Source of the DNA: a virus
IMG/VR virus record: IMGVR_UViG_3300020421_000101
Location: 1-28,544 of that record
DNA length: 28,544 nucleotides
Direction: 5' to 3' (one strand)
Part shown: positions 28,495 to 28,544 of the stretch, piece after piece
Numbering within the stretch: position 1 is the stretch's first letter
Layout of the letters: every line of letters begins with the position of its first letter
Translations under genes and position numbers: made by a program
The notes under the pieces: generated by a model
What the model saw: the letters and a program-made list of their open reading frames with translations, nothing else
The model's database searches: none
Told to the model about the DNA's origin: nothing

Positions 28495-28544
28495 TTAGAC
28501 TGTTCCGATGGTCAACCCACCATTACCTTGTAAAGACACAGTTC
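28495..28544 (-). CDS. C-terminus of the probable major tail protein (partial)
   Basis: The last 15 residues of a gene entering from the right edge (TVSLQGNGGLTIGTV, then TAA). The Gly-rich beta end and the location one base from the chaperone G gene match the usual order major tail protein, G, G-T, tape measure. The short fragment gives no more certainty. Confidence 0.5.
   Translation of the reverse strand, partial: TVSLQGNGGLTIGTV

Overview
The window is a long piece of a tailed double-stranded DNA phage (Caudoviricetes). It is AT-rich, very densely packed, and transcribed leftward (minus strand) except for one gene. A tape-measure gene, a frameshifted tail-assembly chaperone, a lambda J-like tail-tip protein and the absence of any contractile-sheath gene point to a siphovirus-like, long non-contractile tail. 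An exported lipoprotein, a J-like tip and a possible spanin-like pair suggest a Gram-negative host. Several tail-fibre and tiny basic protein types look like those of uncultured marine phages, but that is recognition from memory, not a search result. No integrase, tRNA, CRISPR array or insertion sequence was seen.

Reading in the direction of transcription (high to low coordinates), 28544-17466 is the tail module: the end of a probable major tail protein, the G / G-T chaperone with a -1 slippery site, the tape measure, two distal-tail proteins, an unexpected GNAT acetyltransferase, the J-like tip, and a series of small fibre or appendage proteins including one with a C1q-like end. 17453-14864 is a lysis region: small membrane proteins, a membrane-anchored coiled-coil protein overlapping a cysteine-rich protein, an EF-hand membrane protein, a 3-TM holin-like protein and an M15-type endolysin. 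14859-14240 encodes five tiny lysine-rich proteins.

The only rightward gene, a VRR-NUC nuclease (13866-14228), starts in a regulatory region that also fires leftward. Two near-identical promoter/operator cassettes (13308-13341 and 13663-13696) and related leaders drive the early genes: small unknown proteins, a lipoprotein, an OB-like protein, HNH, a winged-helix protein, a PD-(D/E)XK nuclease, a DUF1376-type replication protein and a ParB-methyltransferase fusion.

Below 6533 comes the packaging and head module: a structured leader, terS, terL, portal, three small basic proteins, MuF-type head protein, scaffold and major capsid protein, then a strong terminator and two further genes, the last running off the left edge. 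Translational coupling is pervasive: at least fourteen gene junctions use a TAATG overlap and eight use ATGA. Because head genes run off the left edge and tail genes enter at the right edge in the same direction, the window is probably most of a circularly permuted genome lacking only the head-completion and major-tail genes.
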